Origin: Daphnia pulex | Taxonomy: Eukaryota > Arthropoda > Branchiopoda > Diplostraca > Daphniidae | Assembly: GCF_021134715.1 (NCBI RefSeq) | Contig: NC_060025.1 | Coordinates: 1,736,001 to 1,800,000, forward strand | Direction of reading: 5' to 3' | Length of the DNA stretch: 64,000 nucleotides | In this document: one piece after another, positions 12,429-25,084 of the stretch | Layout: the number at the start of each line of letters is the position of its first letter | Position numbering within the stretch: position 1 is the first letter of the stretch | Notes under the pieces: generated by a model | What the model saw: only the letters and a program-made list of their open reading frames with translations | Told to the model about the DNA's origin: nothing | Database searches by the model: none | Made by a program: the position numbers and the translations under genes

Positions 12429-15400
12429 GAAGGTCCTCATATTCTTTTCGTGGATGAACGGCGACTGCTGCTGCCATGTGACGCAATTAGCTTTGCATGT
12501 CGCTTTGAATTATCTTGGCATTTTTTGAAAAAAAAAGCTTCAAAGGACGTTGGTGTTGTGATGGAACTAAATAAATAATCCAGAGGAAAAAGTGTATTTT
12601 AAAAAAAAGGAGAAAATCTAAAGTCTCTCGTAATTATATGTAATATAATTTAGTTCTTTTTTACTTTTTTAGATTTTTCTTTACTTTCGTTCCTCTTGTG
12701 GAAAATGAGAGACAGCACGCATAGTTTCGGAATGAAAACGGTCGTCTGGTCCGCTGCGCCATACGCTTTGATCAAAGGGAATCAAATAGCTGTACAGATA
12801 ATATAGACATTATGTGACGTTTCATCAAGGATTCTTCAGGATCTTTTTTTCACGACATGTGCCGAGATTTATATCCTTTTTTACTCTTGTCTCTGTATAG
12901 AGCTTAATATTATGGCCAGCCAGATAGACCCTCTTTTAAAAAAGCAGACGAATTTTTTGAAAGGATCAAATGATGCGGCGCGAAATAATCCTGATTTTCA
13001 AAATCAATATTGTGCTATACCGTACTACATATGCTAAGTATTCGCTAAAAATGTAGAGTATAGTACTGTTCTCGACACAGCAGGCTGTGCTTTATTGATA
13101 TTTACCGCTGGGCGACGTCATGTATACATTTGGACCAATAAAAAGATGTTATTTCCGTCCTATAGACATATTGCGCGATTGATCCGCAGAGACGCCAGAA
13201 GGGCATGTCCGACATACATTTGTCATATATATACGCAGCAGCAGAGACTTTTTGTTTGACATAGCTAGTGTCTATACACACATGATCGACCGACCAAGCG
13301 TACTACATCTACCTATAACATATAAGTCAAACTCAATTTCTTTTGTAACCCAATTTGATTTTTATATTTTTTCATTTTCGTTTCAGGGTAAATAAAATCA
13401 CCGTGGCGACAGACAGACAGACGCCATCCACATCGAGATAAATAGGCCTATATAGAGTCCTATCACACATGAACTCGTCCGTATCCGGGGGACTATACAG
13501 GGTACGTTATGAAAATAATAAAAAGGGCTTGTAATTCTTTCTTATATATACGGTGGCGGATGAAGAAGAAAGAAGATAAGAAAAATCCGCACACATATCT
13601 AGAGCTCTATCTTCTTGATTCCGTGCGGCTCCAATCGATTTTGTGTTGTTCTTCTTTTAATTCCGGGCGAAGAAAAAAAGAAAGGAGCGACTATATGTAT
13701 TGGATTCGTTTTAGACATGAGAGAAACAAGCCTACACAGCGCAGAAGAGAGATGAGTACATTTGAGACTTGTTTCCCCCTTTTCCTTCCTTTTTTAGAAT
13801 GGCGAGAAAAAAAAAACAGGCCACACAGAGTATACAGCGGCTGGACTACACTCCGTAATGATCAAAGTGAAAGGATATTAACTAGAAAGAGGAAGGAAGG
13901 AAGCCTATAAACTATAGGGAGCTATAGGCCTACTAAGTCCAGGTTCCTTTTTACTGTGTCACGTCAAAAAGTACATGTAAACGTATTTGTGGGAAATTGC
14001 ATTATTTCAAATAGAGATGTATAAAAACGGGCCAGACGTATTTTGGGCGTGACCTAGCAACCTGTCAGCTTGTCTGTCAGCAACAGAAGAACTTGAATGT
14101 AACATGCAGCGCTGGCGAACAGTAGATATAGATCGCAACATTGATTGAACACATATATATGTACGTATAAAAAATATCTATAGCTCTTAATGTAATATAG
14201 CCTTATAGATCATTTGAATAGCGAGGACGACGGACAAATGGGAAATTTCGAGTTCAACGGAAACATCTCTCACAAGTCGCTGTTATTGTGAATTATAGAA
14301 AGACAATAAGGACCTTTCGTGGAATGAAAACTTATTGGACTCTGTCGTCGTGGTGGCCACTCGTGCTGGATATATTCCAATTTCCATCTCGTGATGAGCG
14401 CGCCCTGCGCTGGATTGTTATACACAGTCGCGAGTATAATCTTTCCCATGTATATACTATATCGGCTGACTTGTTTTCTTTGATACAAATCTTCCTGGAA
14501 AGTCAGCTGCACCAGTGCAAAACCCCAGAGTTTTCGAGCCGATCGCTTTTTCACGGACAACGCATAATAAATAACTTGCACATTATTCCTTATATCGTCC
14601 TCTCCTTTTGTGCCGATTTGCATAAACCTAGTATAGCTACATTTGTGAACAACAGTTGAAAAGATAATACGGGTTAAAAATAATACGAATGCTAATAATT
14701 ATAGTGAACTCAGTTGAATTCCCACTTATATGATAAAAATCGCCTTGTATTCCTGTTGCGGAGTTTCTTTTATATTGTTCCTTTTTATCAAATTTCAAAT
14801 TGATGTTATATAAATTCTTGGAAAACGTTTTTCACTGGAGCCTGATGCTGCTGGTCCCCCGCTTTAACGCAGTTTATTCTACGAACGGGGGGGCGACACG
14901 GAGGTTTATATTTATAGTCTCATACATATCCTTGATGTCGTTCAGTTTCGCCAACTTTTTCAACGAAATTGGATGGGCACTATATACGCTTCCGGTCGTC
15001 TCTTTTGTGCGATTGCACTTGTACAATTTTTTGGGCGATCTACTTTGCGAAAGTGGGCCCTACTCTTATATAATAATTGGATAGGCTATATATCAAAATA
15101 AATTATTACTGGTATTTCATCCTTCGTGACGTAATCATATTTTGTCAGGGCCTATTCATTCACGCACCACCTGATGCTGCACTCTCGGAACCCGGGGAAA
15201 AGTTGTCCAATTATAGCTTCGCTGTACCACGAATTATAGATATCTTATTCGCTCTTATTATTTGTCATATAGTGGCAGTCAAGGATCTGGTGGGCCCGTT
15301 ATTATTGATTCGTGACAAAAGGACGCGTTATTCTATATCTAGGCCTTATAATATACCAAGACGACGATATTAACGTATATATACATATTATACTTGCGCA

Positions 15401-15738
15401 GGAAATTGTATACCGATGCACAATTAGATATTGTTGTATCAAGCAGAAAAAGATATAGAGATGAATCTGTCTTTTTTTTCCCAGTGCCCATAAGATATTA
15501 TATTACCCTGGGATTTATATATACTTGTTTGCTTTTCTCTGTAAGCCCCACACTATAAGCCTATAGTATCGATTTTGTACTTTTGAAATATACATTCGCT
15601 GATCAATCATCATCAACTAAAGTTTCAAGGGAAAAGATCCAGCATCTGCCTGAGTGTAAACGTATTTGCCTAATCGATCTTAATAAATGGAGACGTTTAA
15701 GAAGAAAAAGAAAAGTTTGTTGCTGGCACACACATATT

Positions 15739-15758
15739 TCTCTCTCTCGAGAGAGAGA
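15739..15758. repeat. Perfect (TC)5(GA)5 palindrome
   Basis: Twenty-base perfect palindrome of five TC followed by five GA dinucleotides. GAGA-type tracts are known binding sites of GAGA factor in arthropods; that role here is inference. Confidence 0.6.
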
Positions 15759-17138
15759 GATTATATCGACAGTGGAGCCATCGTCGAGTGCTGCTCCCAT
15801 CTGCGCTGATGCAGCTTCATCGTCCAAAGGATCTCTACAGAGTGTAGATATTATACAACTCTCTATCGTCTCTTGCAGGAGCTTTAGGCGCATGCCCTTT
15901 AAATACCGCACAGGGTGGTGACTACGTGTTTAGCTACAGGAGGACGAACGACACGCTCAACTATCTAAAGACGTGTGTGTATAGCGGCTACAGAATAGGC
16001 AGCATATCAAGGGGAGTTAGGAGCATCGGTCTAGACTCGGAGCATTCACTCGACTGCTTCTAGGAGCCGCGGCAGGACACAGGAGCGCCGACACAAAAAG
16101 GAACTTTTTGGGTATAATACAAATCAGCCGTCTCTACATATTCAAAAGTGCCAATCCAATTTCGCCTATCGAGTTCCAGTGCGCTGCTGAATAACCCAGG
16201 TAAAAGCATGGCCATTGATATTATACATTTGCCGCTATGGCCGAGATCAAAACCATCTGTCAAGTATTGCTGCATGCTTCCGCATTCGTTGAATAATGAG
16301 GGTTAGCTATATGGAACAGGTAGAAATGGAGAACGTGCCGTATGTAGATATTTTTCCGGGTCACGCGATAACCATTTCCCATCAGATTTGGGAGCGTGGC
16401 AATTCATAAAACAGCACGTACGATTTGTATAATATGTAAACGCACATGGAAATGTTTATTTTATGAGTTGAATTTTCGATGAATTTCCCAAATTCATCGG
16501 ATTATTCAGCAATATATAGTCTGTGTGTATCACGAGCTTCCTCATGAAATGATTTGAAACGACGCCAGTTGGCTACTAGCCTTGAACAACAGCAAAAGGA
16601 CGTACACAATATAACAAGAGCATACGTGTATTCTTTTAAATGTTGTACATCGTCGTCGATCCTGTTTTTATTATTCTTGTATCCGTCAGCTATATCCGCC
16701 TCAAATTGCTTTTCTCTCTCCCGAAAACAAATAGGAAATGTAACATACAACAGTTTCTGTGTAACGTGGATACGATTTACTTAATATTGGGCTGCTGCAT
16801 GTCTGCAATGTACACACAAGTCCTTTGATGTAATATCCTAATTTGGGCTACTCTGATGTACAGTAAAACGAGACGTGTTTGTTTAGGTCGAATCTCCATT
16901 TCGCGACGCGTTTGAAGTCACTTGTAGAGCTCGATGATCTGTCAGAAAGCTCATTTCTTTTAACAACAAGATTCTATAAATAGAAGGATTGATAGACTAT
17001 TTTATTCCGGCCATCCGCCGATAATGTCAACGCTGGATTTTTTTCCATTCCGACTTATGGTGCCTACGGCCAAGGTCGAACAAAAATGGCCACCGGATCT
17101 GGCGCCATTTCCTTTTTCACACAAAAGGAGAAAAAACC

Positions 17139-17267
17139 AAACCCTTCCTCCCCTAGAAACGGAAAAAAAGATGGCCGCCGTCCCAACCTCCGATTTTAAT
17201 GAGCCCCTCCTTTTTTTGAAAAAAATCAAACCCTTCCTCCTAGAAACGAAAAAGAAAGATGGCCGCC
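17139..17267. repeat. Duplicated ~40-bp module ending AAGATGGCCGCC
   Basis: Two copies (17139-17179 and 17228-17267) of a module running from AAACCCTTCCTCC through TAGAAACG to AAGATGGCCGCC, 89 bp apart. A related AAAAATGGCCACC lies at about 17083. The core GCCAT/ATGGC resembles YY1/Pho sites; the regulatory role is inference. Confidence 0.55.
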
Positions 17268-17929
17268 ATTTTCAACAAACATTTTTGTTTTTCAGTGGCT
17301 TTTGGTGGCTTAAACTGTGTGGGTGTCTGATGCTGATCACGTCCACGTTAAAATTTGCTTAAAGTTAATATTCAAAGAAGATTTTAGTCACGTATAGACT
17401 CAGTGTATCAAAAGGTTCACTAGGATAACATTTTTCCTGGTGTCATTTGAAAAAGACTTTTGAACATGAGGACCCATTTGTGTCGGGACAACTTTGTCGA
17501 AAGGTGCCAAACTTATTCCTCGACAGTGACGTAATTTTTTTCTCAAACACCCACGCCAATTTACAGATAGACTCTTTACTTTTTGAATGAATCCAATATT
17601 CGAACTTGCTTTCACGTATATCGACTTCCACCTTTGAAATTCACGTGAAGAGTTGAGTCTCGTATTGACGTGGTGCTTGTACGTCAATTGGCCTCTAGAT
17701 CACAAGATTATTCGTCGAGTGAATGGCGTTTACAGACTGGTATCTCCCGATATTGAAATCCCACGTATAGCAGCCCCCTGAATCTCTATATAGCACATCA
17801 ATTATTCTGTGCTGTAGTCAAGTGCTGTAATCATTCAATGGCCGCGTGCATCTCGACTCACGATGCCGGCAGTTCAAAGCACACATGTCGACTGCTCGTG
17901 GACTGCTAATAAAGAGCCACTTAATCTCT

Positions 17930-17982
17930 GCAGGAGGACCGACAAACTCGAATTTCACTACAGCAAAGCTACTGCCCAACGG
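17930..17982 (+). other. Probable 5' untranslated exon of arthropsin 1
   Basis: The exon end is a strong donor (GG then GTAAGT at 17983). The coding exon at 19186 is preceded by a clear acceptor ('cttgttgcag' ending 19180) only five bases before its ATG, so an upstream non-coding exon is required. The start of the exon is not defined. The paralogue at 26016 has the same arrangement with a donor after 25084. Confidence 0.45.
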
Positions 17983-19185
17983 GTAAGTCCTTTTATTTTA
18001 ATATACTAAAACTTGAAATGTGGGTCAGGACCTAATTCACGCAATTTTCGTAATACCCTATCAAGAAACCGCGAAGAGCGTCCACCACAGACGTAGAGCC
18101 TGAAGGGGCTTAGCCGGATTAATCTAATACCGTCGTATGTTATGAAAAAAGGAAATAAATTCTTGTTATAGGCTTGTAATTTCGTTAGATTAGAAGCCAG
18201 TAGAACAGGGTCGCCGAGAATTTGTTTTTGTGGTATTATTAGAATTGATTTTCTCGTCTAATGCGACGAGATCGATTATCTGACGTATCTATCTAATATC
18301 GATCGGATTCATAGCCTGAAAAGGACTATGTGTACACACACATCTAAATCCCATATAGAGACAGGAGGATGCACACAAGTTCTGGTTTATTCATTTTGAA
18401 GAACATCTGTGCGAATTATATTCGTGTGTGTGTCCCGAGTGAACAGTTCATGGCGATCATTGCGTGTAAACAGATGAGACATTTCCCATCGTGTCACATG
18501 CTTCAGGAAAAAAAAGGACATCTTGTTGACAGGAACAAGTGAACAAGAAAGAAAAGAGATGTATAAAATCTGCCTATTCAATCAATAGACAGGCTAACAT
18601 GGTTCGATTTAAACATGGGACGAAAGTATAGGATCTCAGACCCGCCATTTATGGACGAAACCCATTCACCAATTCCAGCCGGCATTATCAGGAGCTTTCC
18701 TTTACTACCAGTTCTATTATTATTATCTGCCAAAGTTCCTGTCTGTCTGCTACAATACTTTATTCGTGTGTAGACTTTTTTGGGTGATGATGCTGTGGTA
18801 TTTCCCCTTTTTTTCCTTCCGTTCGTTTGATCAAAATACCCTGGAGGCTGAAATCTACCGATGAAAGGGAACAGAAAGAGATGGATAGAGAACTCCCTGG
18901 AAATCAAATCACGACTGCTGTCTGGCAGGAAATAACCCCCTCAAAAAAGGCCTCCAAAATTTGTTGTGTATGTGCACAGCCAAAATGAATGACTCGACGA
19001 TAAATTTAACCGATGCTCCCAAACTTTTGAGATTCTTGTGTGTACAAGTTACTGGCAAGTTACTGCCAGTTCTCCAATAGGAACCTGTAATTTCCTTGTA
19101 TTCAAATATTTGAATAGTGTTCCTTTGATTTTGGCATTCAATATGGAATATATACAGCAGGTTTTATTTTCTTGTTGCAGACGGG

Positions 19186-21096
19186 ATGAATCCCAACAGG
19201 AGCGACAATGGCAGTCAAATCGCGATGGATCATCATGTCGTGGCGGATGAAACCGACTGGCAAAATTCGGTGAATCGTAACGTGATCGGCATCGAACCGA
19301 ATGAGTCCACTTTGCTGGTATCGACTGGTGATGTATCAGACGGTGACGATCCGTTTTGGAGCAAAGAACAGCTGATTCTGATTGAAAATTTCCCCGCAAA
19401 CGCATTCGTCGTCATGGGCTTGATTGTCTCAATCATCGGAATTTTTGGGCTTGTTGCCAATGGAATGGTACTCTTCATCTTTTCCAGGTATAATTCAATT
19501 ACCTTTTCTCTTTACTTCCCTTTGAAGTTGCTTCCGGCTCTTTGCGCTCCGGATGTTATTTGCCATTCCTGCTGGCCGCTTTACTTCATTTCAATTGATT
19601 GTAATTAAATATCAGGCAGCTTCTTCTCCCCTCGTCAAATCATTTCTAATCTCCAATTAATTCGTTTTCACCGTTTCATTCAAAGATTCAAACGACTCCG
19701 ATCGCCACCGGCCAATACGTTCATCATCAATTTAGCGTTCAGCGACATGTCGGCGTCGATCCTTCACTCGATGGCCGCCTATTCCAATTTCAACGGCCGC
19801 TGGGCGTTCGGTCGGCTGGGCTGCGAACTCTACGCTATGGGTGTTGGATTTTTCGGCTTCGTTTCGATCCTGACGTTCAGCGCCATCGCCTGCGAACGGT
19901 GTCTGGTCATCGCCGGTCCAGCTACTAGATCAGCCGTCGGCCTGGCCGATGGACATTGGAAAGTCAGCCGAACTCAGGCTCAAAAAGTGTGCGCCTTAAT
20001 TTGGCTGCACTGCGCCATTCTTGTGTCGATGCCTTTTTTCGGTTGGTCGTCCTACGTGCCGGAAGGAATGCTGACCAGCTGCTCGTGGGATTACACGACC
20101 AAGACGGCGGCCAACCGGGCCTATTACATCCTACTCCTCACCACCGGTTTCCTGCTACCTTTGATGCTCATTTGCGCCAGTTACGGGCGAATTATGGCCT
20201 CGGTCGTGTGGCACGCCCGTCAAATGGTCTGCATCAATTCACAGAACAGCGCCTTCCGTAAACTCCGACGTCAGACGGAAATCAGGACGGCCCAAATTGT
20301 TGTCACGCTCATCCTCGTTTACCTGACGGCCTGGACACCCTACGCCATCGTGACGCTCATCGGACAATTCGGCTCGGAGGATTCCCACTTGTCTCCCATG
20401 GCCACCGCCATTCCGGCCTATTTCGCCAAAACGGCCGTGGTTCTGGATCCGCTGGTCTACGGATTCTCTCATCCGCACTTCCGCAATTCGCTGAGACATT
20501 TCATGGCCAATTTGGCCGACGTGGCTCACAACAACAAGAAGGCCAAGAGTTCCAGCGTCCGTTACAATCGCGACGGGGTTGCCTTGCCAAACCAAGGAGA
20601 ATTAAACAGTAAAAGTTGGCCGACTGGCCGTCGAGCTAACCGCAATTCTTTTGGCAGCAGTTACCAGTCCCGCGGAATGACCGTCTACCCGACGGCCAGC
20701 GCCTGTTGCCGGACATTACAAGGAGTGCACGGCGATAAATCCAACAATCAACGGCGGATGTTGAGGACGTTTCGCGATTTATCGGTCGAATCGGCCAACG
20801 TCAAGACGGTCCACTACGCCAACAGATCGCCACCGAACGTTGGCGATTTAGAAATGAGCACCAATAATTGCGTGGCCCTCATTCCCAGCATTCCCGGCGC
20901 CGACACTCAACACAAGGCCAACAAGACGAGCCCAGCAGATGACGCAAAGCATCGTAAAGTCGTTAATAACCGCCAAGTCTACGCCTCCGTTAATAATTTC
21001 AAGTACAAAGTGCGCAACGCCGAGTTCCACAGCGAATGTGCTGGACTTTCGACTCTGTCACAGATTACGGTTGAAGCCCAGCCAAGCAATATTTAG
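19186..21096 (+). CDS. Arthropsin-like opsin, tandem copy 1
   Basis: Two coding exons (19186-19487, 19686-21096) encode 570 residues. It is a seven-transmembrane rhodopsin-class receptor with the retinal-binding lysine in AYFAKTAVV (Lys349). The helix 3 end is ERC in place of DRY. A tyrosine sits three residues after the conserved helix 3 cysteine, as at position 113 of r-type opsins. The second extracellular loop has SYVPEG, giving the Glu181-type counterion, and TSCSWDY with the disulphide cysteine. Helix 7 ends DPLVY, then SHPHFR. These features fit the r-type/arthropsin side of the family; the ciliary-type pteropsins do not have the HPxFR end. The long C-terminal tail ends in a block (FKYKVRNAEFHSEC) shared with the paralogue. 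Arthropsins are known from Daphnia. The upstream intron separates a 5' UTR exon. The second intracellular loop has nine extra residues relative to copy 2. Confidence 0.85.
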
Positions 21097-23047
21097 TTTT
21101 AGTTTTTGATTTTTCCAGATTTTTTAACCAGCCAATCAGCAAACATTCGTGATGTTTTTTTCAAAATAGGAAATTGTTTGACGTGCGTGTAAATTTTTTT
21201 GAGGGATTGTTACCTGATTAATATTGGAATTTAACAAAATATTTATTGTGACCTTTTTCCAATTAACGTTCAGAGAATTACTGTGAATAATGGGCTCATA
21301 TTTTTTTTATTGCTACACGTGTCGGTATTTTTGAAAATTTGCATATCACAAGTTTGTGATTATAAAAATGTCTTGCAGTTTTTTCTTAATAATTGGTGGA
21401 ATATCATCATATCTTCTCCTTGCATATTTATTTGGAATTTCTCAAAGAATTCAGTCGACACGCAGACTGTTATAGGAAACTACCGTATCGATTATTCATT
21501 TAACCATCTTATTTACTGTATTTAAATTTGTCATTCCATTGATATTTACACACGCGTGGGGGGTAAATCCTTTCAAACAATTGACGATAGAAAGCATTGT
21601 TTACTTACATAACATACTCTGTTGCTCAATATAACGAGAGAAATCAGTTTGTCGTTCTATTTGATTAATCCTCTTGTTCGTGTACCCTAACTTCCGTTAG
21701 AATTTCTTTTATTTTTCAAAACCATAAAAATTCAGCGTATTGTCCATAGAAAGACATTCAATCAATAAATCATCCACCTCCAAGGCTGCTAATGGATTCT
21801 CGGCTGAACGTTCTACCATATAACGATCGTCTAAATGGACATCCATCACCACAAGATAATCTGTCAGCGACGAAACATGGGAGTCTCCTGGCCGGTGGCC
21901 ATCTATAGCACTCGTTCCCGTCGTCCTAAATATAGCTTTTTCGATAGCACTAATGCAAGAGTATCCATTCCCATATCAAGAGTTATTATTGATCAACAAC
22001 AAAAGAGAGATACAGACGACTGGATATGTGTAACATACAATAAAAGTTTAATAATCATAGCTCGACATTTATAGGCCATCCGATGACGCAGGCATCAGGC
22101 ACGTGTAAACAGACGAAGGAAGAATCATCCATATCGCACCCCGCAAAAATGGATGTTAGTTGCTAACTAACTAATTACTACTACGACGTACACTACTACC
22201 CTTGTGGCTTTTGTTTATAGACTCCATTTTGGCTTCCATGTTAAAGTCGGCATGACAACGGTTCATTAATGAATGGCCTCTGTCACTCTGTGCCCCCCCC
22301 CTCGTGTTTGAAATCATCATCAAGAGGCCCTAATATACATATTGATTTGACTTTTGGTGCAACTTAAGAAGCGCCCACCAAACGGACTCGGATAACTCGT
22401 TAGCGGATCGTTTATTGTGTGCCGGCATAAAGGTTACTCTGACAATTCCCACGTTGTTATCTGTACAATAATGATTAAAAGATTTTTGATTTTGGCATGG
22501 GCAAAAACAGACCATCCTATAATTAATGTAGGAAGAACAAATGCGAGCAAATGTAACATGATCCGTCTTGGACGGTATACAACAAAAGACATGAATACAT
22601 ACAGAGAGTACGTTTATAATTGAAACCTTTGGCGGAGATGGTCGTGCCAAATAACGGTAAAGCGATATCGATTTGTGGCATTTCAACGAGAAGCCGTTTT
22701 AATCAAACAGTCTAGGAGACATTTTTTCCGTTTAATTTCTACCTGGTCCTTAAGGAAAAGCCTCGAGAAAAATAAATATTCAACAACAGGGAAAAATTAG
22801 CAGCCCTTTTCAGGATAGGCTACTGGTTATTAACTTACATCTCTTATGCAATATAGGAGCGCGGAATATAAGGCCGTTACAGATACGCCGGGGATTTTGC
22901 ATGTATATTTTATTGAGCTAAAAAATAATTAGCCATTAGCGCTAATAGCTTCTGACTGAAAACTGCAATGTGAAAACAATAAAGGGCGTGGATCAACAGC
23001 AGCGGAGAATATAATTGAAATTAACGGCAATGAATTCCAGGAAATCA
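21097..23047. other. Intergenic after arthropsin 1, no gene recognised
   Basis: The first few hundred bases are AT-rich and probably hold the 3' UTR. Open frames at 21283-21525, 21835-22074 and 22330-22686 have no recognisable features. A C9 tract lies near 22294. Confidence 0.55.
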
Positions 23048-23380
23048 TCAGGCGTTGGGACAGTTGGCGCTTTCTGGATAATCGCACGTATTGACGGATC
23101 TGTTCCAGTGAAGCCCAGGTGAGCAGGACTGTTGCCATGGAATGCCGCCGGAGCAAATGTAAAACAACCTAATTTTGTTTGTCGCAATGTTTATATGTAG
23201 TTATTTGAAGTTAAAATACCCTGTATTATTAATTAAATAGAATTATTACTCGCAGTTTTGTGAGTCGGGCAAGTAAACCGTTAGCTGGCCGTCACTTTCC
23301 GGACAAGTTCCCAACGGCGACTGAGCCAAAGCGCCGACAATTACGACGGCCAAAACCAACAAAATTCCACCAAATTTCAT
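23048..23380 (-). CDS. Secreted single-domain chitin-binding peptide (CBM14/peritrophin-A)
   Basis: Two exons on the minus strand (23380-23250 and 23168-23048) join across an 81-bp GT-AG intron to give 83 residues. A signal peptide (MKFGGILLVLAVVIVGALA) is followed by one complete peritrophin-A domain with six cysteines spaced C-16-C-5-C-9-C-12-C-7-C, which matches the family pattern. Conserved aromatic residues are present (NCELFYIC, GLHWN, TCDYP). The family binds chitin in gut lining, cuticle or immune proteins; the product is extracellular. Neither exon makes a long open frame alone, which is why it is easily missed. A 5' UTR exon probably ends at 23463 (AAGAAG then GTACTA), joined to an acceptor TTTGTAG three bases before the ATG-containing AAATG. 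A TATA box lies at 23523-23528. It sits between and antisense to the two opsins, with no obvious functional link. Confidence 0.85.
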
Positions 23381-23522
23381 TTCTACAAATTTAAAAAAAA
23401 AGAATAAAAAGAAATCAAATTCCAATTAAATTCCAGAAAAAAAAATTAAGTATGAGTAGTACCTTCTTTTGTAAGAGAGAACACAGCACTAGAATGGAGA
23501 GGTTAACACTTGGCAATTTGAA

Positions 23523-23528
23523 TTTATA
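23523..23528 (-). promoter_or_regulatory. TATA box of the chitin-binding peptide gene
   Basis: TATAAA on the minus strand, about 60 bp before the inferred 5' UTR donor at 23463, at the right distance for a transcription start near 23495. Confidence 0.5.
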
Positions 23529-25005
23529 CATTTTTTTTTCTTATCATCGTCGCTGCTGCCGGCGCCAATTTCTTTTGTAGCTACGCACATATTCTTGTGT
23601 GTCGCAACATGAAAGCTCTGTGCAAGCAGAGTGTTCTGCTGTGCTTGTTATCACACATTCAAACGTATTATTACGCTGCCGGCAGCGCAGAAGGATTCAG
23701 AAGCGATAAAGCACGCGGGATCCGTTCGACAACAACATAACAGCCCAGACAGTGTGTTTACTACGACTGCAGCAGTTTGATGGACCGTTTCATCTTTCGT
23801 TTGATTAAAGACAAACGAAATTGAGCGCGATTTTGGACATTTGGGAAAAAAAACGCTGCGTCGTTGTTGATTTTGGGTGGGATTACGTAATCGAATGATT
23901 ATAAAAACACTTTGGCGGTTGTCACATTTTTTAAAAATTATTATTTGCTCTGTGTTGATGATAGCCAACAAAGGATTTATTTAGTAGAATTAAATGGAGA
24001 TAAGTTGGATGATAATCCCTGTCAGGATTTTTTATTTTTTCGTTCGTCCAAAAGAGATTTTCTACCTGTCATGTTTTGACGGATTTATTTATCACCCGAT
24101 AGGTGGATTTAACGAGAGGCTTACTTACTAATTTGACGGCTACGTACTATCTATGACATTCTCCTGTAGATGTCAGGATTTTTCCGTAGCGCTTGGTTAC
24201 ATTTCAAAACCTTGAAAAAGAAAAAAAAAATCGATAAAGGTGCGCATATTCGATACGACACTTCAAGATTATTATTATTTATTTATTTATTTTTCAAAAT
24301 AACGTAAAAAGATTGAGTCTCTCGTTCTGACAAGGACGAACCAATAAATAAATATTTATTTTGTTTCCACTTTAGGTTTCCTTTTTTCTCCTTCCAGCAT
24401 CCAACACGTTGCTAGGAGCCCTTAATATAACAGAGCAATGTCTATCCGACATCTGCCAGCCCAGCAGGTCGGAATACCAAGACAAATGTTTGGTATTAAC
24501 CAGCTGAGAACTAATCTCAGATCCTACTATAGCCATTGTCCCGCACAAAAGAAAATGAGTTTCTTTTTTTCTTTCTTTCTTTCTTTAAGTATAAGAATTG
24601 CCACCGAAAAATGCCTTTGAGGCGAATGGCAAAACGCCCACCGATCCGTCGTAGCCATTTTTGTTTTGTGTACGAGACATACAGTGCTAGAAGGAGCGGA
24701 CTACAAAGACCTCGCGAACCTGCCTCGTCTGCAGAAGCAAAGCGAAGTATACACACAGCCGAGATTGAAATCGGCCAGCAGCAGCCAGCAAAGGAAAAAA
24801 CCCAATGCCTGTGAATGGAATGGAGCGTGACTATTACGCGGATCGGGATGGATGCTGGCGCATGTCTTGAAACACATCCAGTAGCATTGCGCAGCCGGTC
24901 TCTCTCTTTGTCGGCCAAAGAAATCTACCCCCCGTCTAGTCGCCTCCAGCCCCGTTTTGACAGCGAAATCGATCAGGAATTGCACGGCGGGCAAGAGCAA
25001 CGAAA
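23529..25005. other. Intergenic upstream of arthropsin 2
   Basis: No gene recognised. There is a TTTA microsatellite-like tract near 24272-24295 and an imperfect TTTC tract near 24565-24587. The frame at 24517-24918 on the minus strand has no domain. The 3' part is likely the opsin promoter region. Confidence 0.5.
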
Positions 25006-25084
25006 TATATAAAGTGGCGGCTCATTCCAGTCTGTTCCCGTGTCCATGGTCAATCGGCCACACATGAGCATTCGCCTTCATCCG
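25006..25084 (+). promoter_or_regulatory. TATA box and probable 5' UTR exon of arthropsin 2
   Basis: TATATAAA at 25006-25013, followed about 25 bp on by a likely start at the CTCATTCCAGTC region and a strong donor (CCG then GTAAGT) at 25085. The matching acceptor is probably the TTTCTCAG ending at 25831. The exon contains an ATG at 25046 that would open an upstream frame (see findings). Confidence 0.55.

Larger units (their letters stand above)
12429..17929. other. 5.5-kb intergenic region, no gene recognised
   Basis: Several open frames of 80-130 codons occur here on both strands (for example 13509-13910, 14288-14659 and 15583-15921). None has a domain, a signal peptide with good context, or neighbouring splice sites that extend it. 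Contents I can support are a GA/TC palindrome at 15739-15758 and a short tandem duplication at 17139-17267. The region may hold regulatory DNA for the opsin downstream. Confidence 0.6.

Noticed and set aside
13509-15921. Several 90-130-codon open frames between the P450 and the first opsin
   Set aside because: No domain, poor start context, low-complexity composition and overlapping frames on both strands.
19233-20595. Minus-strand frames over the opsin exons
   Set aside because: They are antisense shadows of the opsin coding sequence and repeat in the same place in the second opsin.
22330-22686. 118-codon minus-strand frame between the opsins
   Set aside because: No recognisable motif and no supporting splice or promoter structure.
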